Source: Ophthalmolycus amberensis
Taxonomy: Eukaryota; Chordata; Actinopteri; Perciformes; Zoarcidae
DNA: 64,000 bases
NCBI GenBank assembly: GCA_024529925.1
Contig: JAFEUB010001789.1
Span: 621,501 to 685,500 of the forward strand
Direction: 5' to 3'
The translations under genes were made by a program, and so were the position numbers. The number at the start of each line of letters is the position of its first letter. Position 1 is the stretch's first letter. Below the pieces are notes generated by a model. That model worked only from the letters and a program-made list of their open reading frames with translations. It searched no databases and was not told the DNA's origin. Below are positions 38,520 to 51,278 of this stretch, piece after piece.

Positions 38520-41500
38520 CGAACTGTGTCAGACAATCAATGTCCGTGTTGAACATCAGCCTGCGTGTTATTTATTCAAATGTGAACGCTGGGAGACAGG
38601 CGGGCAGAGTGATAGGCAGACGGTCGACTGGTGACTCTTAACAAACCCTGTCCAATTCCACAGGGGATGTGTGTGTGTGTGAGAGAGAGAGTGTGTGTGT
38701 GCTTCAATTAACTCTTGTCGGCGTGCAGAAATCGAATGTGTCAGTTGCAGGTCTGGGACCAGCTGCCTCGGAGGCACCGACAACATGCCAATCACCAAGA
38801 GGGAGACACTGCCTATGAGGCAGACGAAGTGAATGAAGTCAGGGGGAGCAGCCACTGGTCGGTGGGGGGGAGCAGGTGTGTCCGTATGATTGGTCACAGG
38901 AGGGTGACAAGTGTCTGGCAGCCACACGGGCTACATCAGACCTTAACACCATTTACATGCTAATAATTCAATTACAACTACACCAAAGCAAGTCTTTGGG
39001 CTTTGATTATAGCTGTTGTTAAGTAAACACTTGTAGATAATCGATGGAGGGAAGGACTGGACTTAATTTAGACTTGATTTGACTTGAGACGTAACAGCAG
39101 AAATATTCAAGTTGTTGCATGTTTTGGCCTGCTGAAATCCTGGAACACTTATCCAGACTGAAGGGATGGGCGTTTAATACCTCCAAATCAGTGTATAACA
39201 TGACATTAACTTTTCTGGTAATTGAACAACTAAATAGTCTACATGATGAAACCTATTTTTGTATACTCCTGTGTGGAATGAATATTTTCTCATTTAATTA
39301 TTTTGTGTAGAATTATTTTTGTGTAGAACTTAAGTGCAAAATAAATATAATTCAAGTAAACATTATAGAGAAAAAATAAATTTTCCAGCTATACACCGGC
39401 TATGTTTATGCAGACAAAAACAGAGCAATCAGATGAAGTAGATTGTTTGCTTTAAGATTAGATTTCTGGAGAAATTCAAGTTATGTGCTCTATGTTATCA
39501 ATTAAGACAATGTAATTGTTTATCACGATATCTCGACATGGGGTTTCATCACAATATGATTCCAAACAGGCCTTGTATTGCTATACACCATGTACTCTTT
39601 ATTGACAAAACTTGGTCTCAGTCAGCTGACTGTCAAAAAAAAACTGAATATGTGGTTGATTTGAGGTGTTGCATTTATTCCAGAGTACCTGTTAGCACAA
39701 ACGACTCACGGCAAGAGATGTGTACGGTCAAGGAAGGCCTGCTTTTATAAGCAACGGTTTAAAAAAAAGAATCAGTCCTTGTGGGTAAACCGGCAGAGAG
39801 AAAGCATTCCAAGCTGCTTTCTACATGAAAGAAAGGGAAGGTAGTCAGATGATAGGCAGGCAGGCAGGCAGGCAAAAGAAAAACTTTGATTTAAGGCCTT
39901 CGACAATACCATTCTGGGATTGAAAGGGAGCATGCAGGAGTCTGAATAGGCCCTGGTCTCCAAATTCTATAACTTTATTTTCTGACGCAGCAGTAATCCT
40001 TGACAAATACTGCACCAAACATTCTCTCCATGACGTGCTGTTCCTATGAAGATGAATACACAGGTGGATGTCAGGGAACTTTAATAGAATTCCACATTTC
40101 ACTGCGTGTGCGGGATTTTTTTTCACAAGATACGATCAAATGATTCACGGCAATGTCAGTCCATTGGTGGTACTCCTAAAAATGATCTTTATGTTGGCAT
40201 TTCACAAGCAAGTCAATGCATTCAAATTGCATGCATTGTTGACCGTGCATAGCAAGTGTTCGACTTTGTTTAATTAAGGTGTGCTTTCAAACATTAACCG
40301 GGAGCCAGACACAGACACACACACACACACACACACAGTTGTCTTTTTATGAATTTTGGGGACATTACATTGACTTACACTGATTTCCTGGAGACACACC
40401 CGAACCATAACCGCTACCAGCCTAATACCAACCCTTTCCTAACCTTAACCTAAACCAAACCTTACCCCAAGTCTTTTCCAAAAATGTAATGATTTAGGTT
40501 ATGGGGACGTGCATAATGTCCCCGTAAGGAAGGCGAGTCCCCAAAATGTGAAAATTTGAAGGTCCCCTCAAGACAGGTAAAACTCGCCTATACACACACA
40601 CACACATACAGGACTTACTTTGCATGTCGAATGTCAGGGATGGAGCGATTGAGGGAGATCCGGTTGCTGATGTAAATGTTGAAGCCGTTCTCCCTGTAGG
40701 CCTGGTCTACCCGGTCAGTGTCTGACAGAGGAAACGGTTTCCCCTGTTCACCGTTACCTGCATCAAACACAAACATACAGTACAGGTCAGTGACTCATAC
40801 ATGTAGACTCAAACACTGCGTCAGCTTCTTTTGTCCGCTTGATATTTAAGTAGGTTGATTATCATGGTGTGTTTACTCCACCAATTGTGGCCCCCAAGTG
40901 GCCAGAAATCAATTAACACTGGTTGAAGGTTTCTGGCTGGAGAAGACCAGATGTTTGTTTGTCGTTTGTGTTATTTAATGATATTCTGTAATTACCTTTG
41001 TGATACTTCCACTGTGACTACATTTACAAAATGCATGCAAGGGATCAAAGCATTGAAGCACAGAAAATGTTATTTTTGTGCGGTAATTAATAATTATTTT
41101 CATGATTGATTAATCTGCTGGTTATTTTCCATTTTAATCTATGAATCGTCTGGTTTGCAAATCGTCAGCAAACAGTAAGAAGAAAATGTTTTCCTAATCC
41201 GAAGTGGCTTGTTTTATCTGACCAACAGTCCCAAACCCCAAACCTATTTAGTTTAATATCATAACAGAGCAAGAAAATATGCTAATATTTGGAAATGAAA
41301 GCATTGTAATCAGCTGGGGAAAAATGACTTTAATAAAAAATGAACCAATATGTTTTCAGTCCATTTAGTAATTAACAAACATTACACAAACATTCAAGCT
41401 TATTTCAGGAGTGCATCAAATTACACTGTGCTGCATGTTTCATAAGCCACTCATCAATGCACTCCACACAAAGACGCATGCATGGAGGCGTATCTATAGT

Positions 41501-44500
41501 CAGAGGAGAGCATCAAATTAAAGTGGGCTGCCTTGTTTCATTAGGTAGAGATGATCTGTCTACGATCCTGAAGGTAATAACTGTGAAGAAGAACTCCTCA
41601 TTTTAACGGCTCATTTCAGAGATAAACTCTTCTACTTAACAGTGTTCTTCTCCTTCCATAATGAACACACATATATCACTTATTTTGTGTTTTCTGCTCC
41701 TCCTCGGGCAAATCTGAACCCGAAGACATTTTTAAAAACCATAAGATTCCCTTTGACTGGATTACAGATTCTTTCAGTGCTTTTCTTCAAACTGAAATGT
41801 TGTTTACTTGCACACTTTCCTACTTAGCTGGTGGCATGTGAAGTTCCCCAGACAGGTTTGGTTATTGAGACATACACTGTTTCTCTTTCTGTCTGTCTCC
41901 ATCTCTCTCTAGGCAGCTATAGCATTCGAACTGCAGTCTCTCAATTTGCCTTTCTCCATTACTGCATGCTGAGACATTCAAACACAAGCTGGGTCCCAAA
42001 TTCATACCACATATTTCTCTGCAGGTTCTGGGCCTGAAAGTACAAGGCACAGGGTATATTTATTGTCGTTGCACAACAGGGTTGCACAACAAAATGGATT
42101 TTGCAGTCCCATTTTGTTATATAATAAAATACAAAAAAAAAAAAATAAAACTTTATTATATGGTGGAGGGTGGAGAATGAATTCAGGGGTCTCTCAGCCT
42201 GAGGAAAGAAGCTGCTCTGAAGTCTGCTGTATGGCAGCTGATACTTCTGTGACACTTGCCAGTATGCAGGGTGAACAGGCGATGCATGGGATGGGTCTTT
42301 TTAATATTCTTTGAGCTCCTCGCAGGCACCTCCTGTCACCAATATCACTGATGCTCAGTAGCTGGGTGCCAATGATGTTCTGTGCAGTTGTAATTACCCA
42401 CTGTAGAGCCCTCCTGTCCTGGGCCGTGCGCATCCCATGACAGTTTGTAATGTTTCCAGTCAGCCTTCTAATGCTCCTCTGTAAAATGTAACAAGAACTA
42501 ACCTGGGCATTTTGCCTTCTTAAGTTTCCTTAAGAGCTTTGTTCACCAGGATGGAGATGTCTGCTGACCATGTCAGGTTGTTTGTGATGCTGATACAGTG
42601 TGAAAAGGAGGTGGCTGAACACACAGCCCTGGGGGCCTCTGGTGTTCAACACTCGGGAGGAGGACGTGTGGCTCTCATTCCGAGCTGGGAACACTGTCCT
42701 GTGACAGTCACATGTTGAAAAGCTTCGGGATGACTTCAGTTAGCTGATGATAACGACCAGGGATGGTATCACACCCAGCAGCTTTACTCGTTTTTCCGAC
42801 GGTTTGGCCCGTTTACTCAGCTGGATGTAAGAAGCCAGCAAAAGCAGGGACATATTTGTGTAAAGAGTTGTGAAGATCCGTGTTTTTTTGCCTAAATCTA
42901 AGTGTACACTGTCCCTGTGCAGGCAGTTCTTGTGCGTACTATAAAAATTAGAATCCTGTCAGCAGCACTGTTCTTATAGTACCACCTAATAATATATAAA
43001 AGCCAATTCAATCTGTTACATTTGTAAAAAAAAAAGACAAAGGCATGTTTCCCACTCAACGCATGAGACTGAATCGATGCTTATAGTAGAAGATGAACTG
43101 TGTATATTTAGGGACTCAGAACTGTACTCGCAGCATTGATTCACACTGCTTCTGGGAGAGACACATCCACTTGGAAGGTATTAAGGAGGAAATACATTTA
43201 AAAAACTCTTGAATCGAAATAGAACGCTGCAGTCTGTGTGTGTGTGTGTGTGTGTGTGTGTAGTGTGTGTGGCCTCAGTGCTGAAACTCAGCAGATGTTC
43301 TAAGAAAACTTTCCCAAACAAAACAGCAGCATCAGCACAGAGCTAGGACCTACCTGAGCGAGCAGCGTCTCTCCTCATTGCTTCGTAGTCGTGCCAGTCT
43401 GTCCGCCGCACACCATCGAGTCCCACCTGAGCGACCTTCCTCATCTGGTTCAACCCCTGCAAGAGCACACAGAAGAAGTACAAACCATTTAGACCTCCAT
43501 CATTTTAGCTGGTCTGTTTCCAAAAATATACGGACCGCAGAATGTTGTTGGGTCACACAAAAGCTCTCCATCACATTATCTAGAAATGAAAGATGTTTCC
43601 ATGAAAAACCGAGAAGTGGCTCTGTAAAACATGAACTGATTTCTGGTGGTGGTGAGCTAGTCTTTGACATTAAACTGTAAACAAATACAGGACGATATCT
43701 TGTGCTTCTAAATAATACAAATGTGATGCGTAGGAATCTATTCAAAAAGTGAATTGGTGCAGTAAAATGCCTGAATAAAAGAAAATACAGCTCCATCAAT
43801 TCTTTCAACAAACACACAAACTTGTAACCCACTTAATAACTACTTAATTTTCCTCCGAAATCTGTACGAGTTATATTTTTCTCCCTGAAGTGTGCTACTG
43901 ACAGCTGGCGGTTTACACAAAGGGTGGAAAAGAAATCTCTTTCTATTTGTTATGACACCTAGAAAATTGCATTCAGTTTCACTGCTGTGACACACATGCA
44001 CAGACATACACATGCCGTACACACCCTCATCACCAAAAGCTAGTATTCTCTGCTCAGCATTAAAATTCAATGCAGCCATTTCAGAAATTGTCTCTGCTTT
44101 GGAAATTACTTTCTGAGACTCTGAGGATATTATAGGATCACAGCACAATGATAAGTCAATTAGTTCCATGGGAGGATGCAATTAGTACATGTTGTTAATG
44201 CAAACGACACGTCTGACTGCATGGAATACTATTAACCTGTTAGCTGATGCCACAGCACAGGCAAACAAACCACTACGGGTGTAATAGGAGGGTGCAGCCG
44301 CTACAGAGTTATCCAAGGTGGCAGATACTGTATAAAACATGATTAAAACTTATACTATGTTCTCATCTTAACAGTATACTGTTATTTGTAATATAAATTA
44401 AATCTAAATAACATTTTGTATGAACAGAAAATTATAAAATGTATTAAAAACAGCAAGAACACTCCACAAACTGTACTGAAAACATGCATACGGCTGAGTT

Positions 44501-45150
44501 TGAGAGGCCGTAAGTGGTTTGACGGACAGTTTTGTCTCGGACTTCAAGCACCAGAGCAGGCATTCGAAACACAGCGCATCAACACAACAGCCAATTAAGT
44601 TTAATTGTGGAAAAATCAGGATTTCGATTGTTCAGTGCCAACTCTTTTAAGAAAAATGAAGAGCTAATTATTCTGATTGGTGGTGTTAGAGATGTGTTGA
44701 ATTCTGATTGATTTGTATGAGGAGGTCACTGGAGCAGCCACCTCTCCCATTCTGCAGGAAGAAGTATTCAGTATTCAGTATGATTTGACTCTGCAGGTCA
44801 AACATTTTGCAGTAACGCAACTCAGTATCAGGCCAAAAATGTGAGTCTGAGGTTGTCATCATTTTCTGTTTTAACTGTTTAGTCTTTTCGTTACAAAGTA
44901 AAATGCCTGTATAATTCTTTCCCGAATGCGTCCTTCCTCTCTGTTTGCTTCATATTTCCTCTTGTTCCTCTTCCTCAAATATTCTTGTATGAGGTCCATT
45001 GTGTCCCACCAGGACGGGACATGAAGTGAGAGTCCATCTGTGAGTTTCCTGTTAAAATAAAGTGACTGATCCAGCAGATGTTGAGGACTTTGCAGAGAAC
45101 AAACAAAAAGGGGAATCTAACTTCCAGAAAAGCTTAATCACTCAACACTA

Positions 45151-45182
<32 letters not shown>

Positions 45183-48100
45183 TACAGGAAATTAAACTGG
45201 ACACCACACTAACCCCGCATTACAATTACAAAATAACAGCCAGAAAGTTCAATCAATTTTTTTCAAAAGATCCAAGCAAGCGTTGCAGCAGGCCTCGCCA
45301 TCATCGCTCCTCCGTCTCACAGAGCCTCGACTGCTGTCACCTCACCAAACAAAACCCCCAGGGTTGCCTGACCCTTTCTCGTCCACCCCAACACTTCAAA
45401 AAAAATCCAATTCAACTGGCGAGGCAGGTGGGGTAGGATTGCAAATAAAGGAGTGAATCTCCACTGCTGTGGGTCTGTATTATGTAGTATCAACCACATC
45501 ACCACCTCATAAAAGCTGGTGTAAATGGCATTCACAAAAAGGAAAAGAAAAGATAGAACAGCAAACACATTCATCGTTATTCTGCCTGCTGTGTGCTCCG
45601 CCGATACCTTCTTAATGGCCATCGTCACAGGGACGAGGCTTCACGCTGCCACAAACACATTTCTACTGTGGCCACTTTTCGACTCCATCAATATTCATGG
45701 TGTAGCATGAACTAGCTAATAGGGCATGACGGGAGCAATGCCAAAAAACATGCAGCCAATGTTGTATCTCCGTCAACTATTCAATCATTAATTACAAAGC
45801 ACTGTGTCAGATAAGGGGCACGCTGCAATGGAATTCATACTTTATCAAGCGAAACATTCAGGTTGAACGCATGCGGGAGAGAAGATGACAGTGAGGGAGG
45901 GTGTGGGTGGCCAATTTCACCTGAGTGATCACTAATTAACGTTCATGTGGCGTCTTAATGGTCTACTCATCTATTCATCGAATGTTTGCTGCTTTCAAAG
46001 TATCTCTCCCTGGGTTGGGATAAACATCATGAGTTACAATTTATATATTTATTTTCACAATGCAGTAGAACACAAAAAACACACTTCAAACTATAAGGTG
46101 CCGACAGTAGAGTGCCGATCTAGCACCGCTGTATTGGGTGATCGAATGAGGAGTGACGTAGTGACGCCGTGCACAATCACAAGGTAGCCCCGCCCTAAAG
46201 CATCCCCTGCTTTATGGTCTGTTTGACTCTAAATGGACCATAATTTACGAAATGAACATCACGTTGTATTGAAGAAGACTTGAAACTAGAGATTGAGACC
46301 ATAAACTCATGTTCACTGAGGTAATAAATCAAGTGAGAAGAGTCATTTTCTCATAGACTTCCATACAATATCACTTATTTTTGCAACCAGAGGAGTCGCC
46401 CCCTGCTGGTCAGAGAATGCAGGTTTTAAGACACTGCCGCATTGGCTTCACTTTTCAGAACCGGAGGGCCGCCTGGCCATAAGTGGCCACCCAAAATATA
46501 ATGCAGTTTGCTTCAGCAGAATGAAAGATGATGCACCCTTTTTAACTTTTTTCTACTTTTCTCTTTTTTTATCCTTCATCATTCTACATTACTTCCTATT
46601 CTTGACATATCGGCCAACTATTTTGTGTCATCTCTCAGTGGCTTCTGAAAAGGCCTTACGCGTCGCACCTGACCAGACTTGAAAAGGTCTTCAACACCTC
46701 AAAAACCCAATGAAAGGCGCACCACGATGAATGGAAATGCCATGCTAACCTCTGAGGCATTACGTTCTCTGAAAAGAGTTACCTCACCGTGCTCTGGGGC
46801 AGTGGCTTTATTCTTCGGTGGATGTACAGTATCGTGGCACAAGGGAGAACCTTTTCTCCTGAGATAGAAATGACGGCAAACTCGGACGAAAAGGCCAGTG
46901 ACGTCTCACTTGTACCTTCTAAACTTTCTAATAAAGCATAGTGGGAAACTTTGCAGATAAAGAGAATGTCAGGTTGTTAGTACATGTGGTGGTTGCTGTC
47001 AGCCTCCAAATGCTTTGCATTTTCTCTGTTAGAAAACACCCTGATACGGATTTTCTGAATAAATCAGAAATAGGGGTATTGTTTGTGTTGCTCTGGTCCC
47101 ATATCGCTATGTATTTCATGCTCTTATGTTGCATTACTGCCTCGAGAAGCATTCCCAAGAGGATAGCTGAACTGCCAAGTCAACACTTAACAATTCATTA
47201 AGACAAGAATGTGTCTAGACAGAAGACTGTACACATATGTATCTTTATTTGTTGTTGTTTACGGTATAAGCTACTGCTGGTTGTACAATTGTGCAGAAAA
47301 TGTGAATTCATAAGAATATTCAGTCATCGTTTACATTCAGTTCATTTAGTTATTGCCCGTTTGTGTTCAGCTTTCTCAGCCCTCATGGAGATCAAGTTGT
47401 CGTTCGTTGCCGCTTGCCCTAAAGCACTAATGTAACTCCACGTTGGTGGGAACGAGGCGTAAACAAGGAGAGATTGAGGACTGCTATTGGACTTCCTTTG
47501 TTTGGCGTAGAGGAAAAGCTGGTCTTACCAGCAGAGCAGTAAGTCTGATAAGAACAGAGCTGTCCATTTGTTCTCTGAGAGGGATGAATCCGACCACCTT
47601 GGGTCAATACTTCCCTCTTCTGTTTCCTCTCCCCGTGCTCAGAGCTGACAGAAGCTCCGAGAGAGAAGAGGAAGCTTTCCTGTTCTTTTTTTCCCCCCCC
47701 TCCCCTTCCTGTTCTGTCAGATCACAAACAGATCCGCCTCGACCCACAGAGACACAATTACCTGTCTTTCCTATTCCACCTCACCCTCTGCTCTTCCTCC
47801 TCCACCTTCAGCCACTTCACAGGCAAGTCAAGCTGTGCTGGATGCTCACAAATCCCCCGTTACCTCTTCTAAGAACATGAAACTTCTGCATGTACTGACC
47901 TGCTCCTGCGTCAGTTCAATGAGAGGCCAGGCTAGAGGGAGGTGACTAAGTCCTTTCACAAGTCACAACACATGGCTAAAAAGAGCAACATTATCCTCCC
48001 ACCACTAAAATGTAGATAAGGTGTTTGGGTTTTTAGCCCTGTTTTGATACGCATGCAAATGTCTCTATAGACCTACGCTGCCTGTGCTGTCAGAGCAAGA

Positions 48101-51100
48101 CATTAGTCTGAGGGCACAGGACCTCCAGGCGGAGGACCCTGCCGCGAGGCACTCCAAACTCTCTCAAAGAGAAGGCCACGTTCTGTGTGAACATTTTCTT
48201 GAGAAACAAATATAAATATATTGATGTGCACACAAACAAACCCCCTCAGTGTGTAAAGGTCTAAATACATAACTAATTTTTGCAATTTGTACATTTGCCT
48301 TGAGCAATACAAAATGATTTAGTCACGGATGAAAAGTAAAACGGAAAAATAAATGGTCATGAGAGAAAACCAGGCGGCAAGGTTCCAACATATTGTGGAA
48401 AGAATGGAGGCTGTGCAGCACTCTGCTTGTTTTCAGCTTGCAGCCTTGTAATTGTACATATCTGTGTGTACATACACACATAGTAAACAAACAGCTACAC
48501 GAACAGAAGACAGAACACACGAAGAGGTATACACTAACAGAACAGATACACACTTCAACTGTACACAAACACCTCCAGCTAAAAGCAGCCCCGCTATCAG
48601 CCGACTACAGAGGCTCTTCCACACAGCATCAAGGATGCTAATAACAACTGTTGGCGGATTCAGCTGGGAAACTTGCAAATATCTGAATTTAAGTTTTTAA
48701 GTACATTAGGGCTGACCTGACTGATCAAAAGGTTCTCCGTGGAACTTCAGAAAGGGCCAGGAGGAACTCAAGTTGTAGAGCGTTAGCATGAGTCTGCCAA
48801 CCATATATTGTTTCATTTACAATTTGTTGAGGTAATTGTTGATGTGAACAGTTTTCACATAGGGACTACTTTCTACTAAAGAAGTAGTCCCTATATGAAA
48901 ACTGCTGAGAGTGATATCTGTGGATTATTCAGAGTAGGGGTGTCGCATATCGCGTCCGGTATTGATAACCGAGATATTAAAGAAATATGAACGAGTTAAT
49001 AAAGTTTACACATTGTGTAAATAATCTAGCACCTCTTAAATCATTATATATATACAGTCATGGTTACTCTATCCACCTCCCTAAACTCTGATTTTGAGTT
49101 TAATTCACCTGCTCACTTTTTGTTTTCTTTCTATAGATACTGTGAAAATATTGTTAATGTGAAATATTTTGGTTCTGAAAATCTGTTTTGTACCAAACCT
49201 AATTCAGGTTTGGCACAAACTGATGATCTTTTTTTCAGGTAATTTTCCACCGGGATGACGGCAGGTGTTTCACTGATGCATATCTCAAAACCTTGGCACA
49301 TGGAAATGAAAACAGCTGTGTGTGACACTGCTCAGTAAGAAAACATAATTTTTTTGTAAATTTGGGTGAAAAGCATTTTAACCTCCCTTGCACAGGCTTT
49401 TGACTTGCCAACAAAAGGACACACAAAAAAACACATTGTGGGCTTTAACCATGGTGTGATGGACCCGCTGTGGGGTTCAGTAGTAATTTACAGCTGTGTT
49501 GGTTGCTGCCTCCACTGGCTCCAGTCCAAACGCATCTCAGCCGTTCAAATAAGATCCTTATTATCATGTCTGAGGAAGTGGAAGGCAGGGGAATAACTGC
49601 AGAAATACAGAACGGTGGCCATTAAGTGCTGAGCCGTGTTGTTGCCACCTCAAAGAGCAGCTTTCTGTCCCGTTTTCAGCCTGAGGCGAAGGCCAGGTGG
49701 CAGTTTAGTGAACAGTTGTGAACACAGAAATGAAGCTTCTACCAATGTTTTCAGTGCAAAAGAGGAAGATTATATTTGTTCACATTGTAGTGGAATTATA
49801 GCGCTGTAGACTAACTGTTGCTTCATGTCTAAAATAGAGATGGTCGGGTCTAATAAGTGTGTTCATATAACCGGCGACCTATTTTGTGGTTTTGTTATGA
49901 AGACTTGGTGCTTGACTTCCCATTAAGCAGTGTAGCCGTGCTCTTTGTTAAAATTAAAAATAACTTTGCGGCCCAGATACACAACAGAATCTGCAGTGTG
50001 AAGCTACAAGACAGGCAGAAGCAGAGGCAGCCATTCACTCGTCACTCTGTGTGAATGTCTCTCTGTCAGCAGAATTCAAACAGATGAGCAACTCGTCTCC
50101 GCTTGTTGCTTGTGTGCTGGGCTCCCTTCGACCTGGGGACGCTCTAATGTACAACTCCCCATGTAAACTTACTCTGTGTGTTGCTGAGCCGGGGGTGATC
50201 AATGCTCAATTTGGTTAAGAGGCACAGATACATTGGTTTAACACGCGGAGCTGTCAGGGTGCCGCTGAAAGGCATTCAGCCACACTGCTGTGTACCCCAA
50301 GATTAAATTCATTTTAAATAACAGAAACCTTCCCTTTTTTACCTTGTTTCACAATAAAATTTGGAAAAATCGAACATTTACACTCTAACCCTAAAACAGA
50401 AACACAGTAAATAGAGAGCTGCTTCTTGACTCTCTTTGGACTGAAACATTCAACCATTTCACGCTTCTGGCAGCAACGTAGCCGCTAACAGTTTGTGTTC
50501 AACATGCTCCACAATGAGCGCTTTTCATTCGGCTAATTATTCTTCCCTCCCGTCCTCGCTCCTTGGTCCTCCAGCAGGACCCGCAAATCAATTGAGGTCC
50601 CCTGTCGTCGCGGATCCAATGGATCTCACAGGAGATGAGGAACGAGGAGGGAGGAGGCTTCAGACGGCAACGCGCCTTCAAAGTGAATCTGTTTAGTGAT
50701 TGATGTGATCTGATGGGAAAGCAAAAGGAATACTGCCGACTCTTCCAAAACAGTGAATAGATCTATAATCACTACTGGAACGGCAGACAGTAGTTAATTA
50801 TTTCTACACATTTTAGGTCAGTTCAGATGCTGTGCGACATGATTAATTGCAGTCTCCTCTACATGACGCTGGACCGAACGACGATGCCTCGTGAGAAAAT
50901 GCCTCCCTGTCAGGCGGAGTTAAGACCAGAGGAAGAGACACGAATTAGGAAGCGATGTCAGGGAGCCACATTAGGAAAGCACCCATTTTCAACATGCAGA
51001 GAAAAATTAAAGCAATGTCAATGTGGAAGAATTCCTCAAATAACCCTAGTTGTATCCAGCCACACAGATATCAGACAAAATTCTTCTGCAACCTCCTGGA

Positions 51101-51247
51101 AACCCTCTTGTGTCCCTTTTACTCTGGATAATCCACAGAACACATTTGTGCAGCCAGTAGTTTCAATGGAAACTGGTCACAGCGAGTTGCCGCTGCACTT
51201 TCAATCTCCACATAGCAGCTTTGTGTCAGGCAGTCACGCTCTCGCTT

Positions 51248-51278
<31 letters not shown>

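Larger units (their letters stand above)
37436..40618 (-). other. galnt10 intron 3
   Basis: 3,183 bp. It holds a dispersed repeat fragment (about 38090-38190), long (AG)n (38452-38517), mixed TG/GA/TG (38668-38701), (AGGC)5 (39854-39874), and a dispersed repeat flanked by CA runs (40315-40610) that reaches to within eight bases of the exon 3 donor. Confidence 0.95.
40758..43353 (-). other. galnt10 intron 2
   Basis: 2,596 bp. It holds a degraded LINE reverse-transcriptase relic (about 42060-42830) and a (GT)n microsatellite at 43234-43272 close to the exon 2 donor. Confidence 0.95.

Noticed and set aside
45317..45628. 103-codon minus-strand open frame in intron 1 with a hydrophobic stretch resembling a membrane segment
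   Set aside because: No similarity to a known protein, no clear splice sites joining it to galnt10, and other frames of the same length appear at random; hydrophobicity follows from T-rich sequence.
47443..47880. 145-codon plus-strand open frame
   Set aside because: Pro/Leu-rich translation of a CT-rich tract; no domain and no supporting signals.
49040..49070. ATATATACAGTCATGG resembling the start of a Tc1-type terminal repeat
   Set aside because: Only about 15 bases agree and no second terminus or transposase is nearby.
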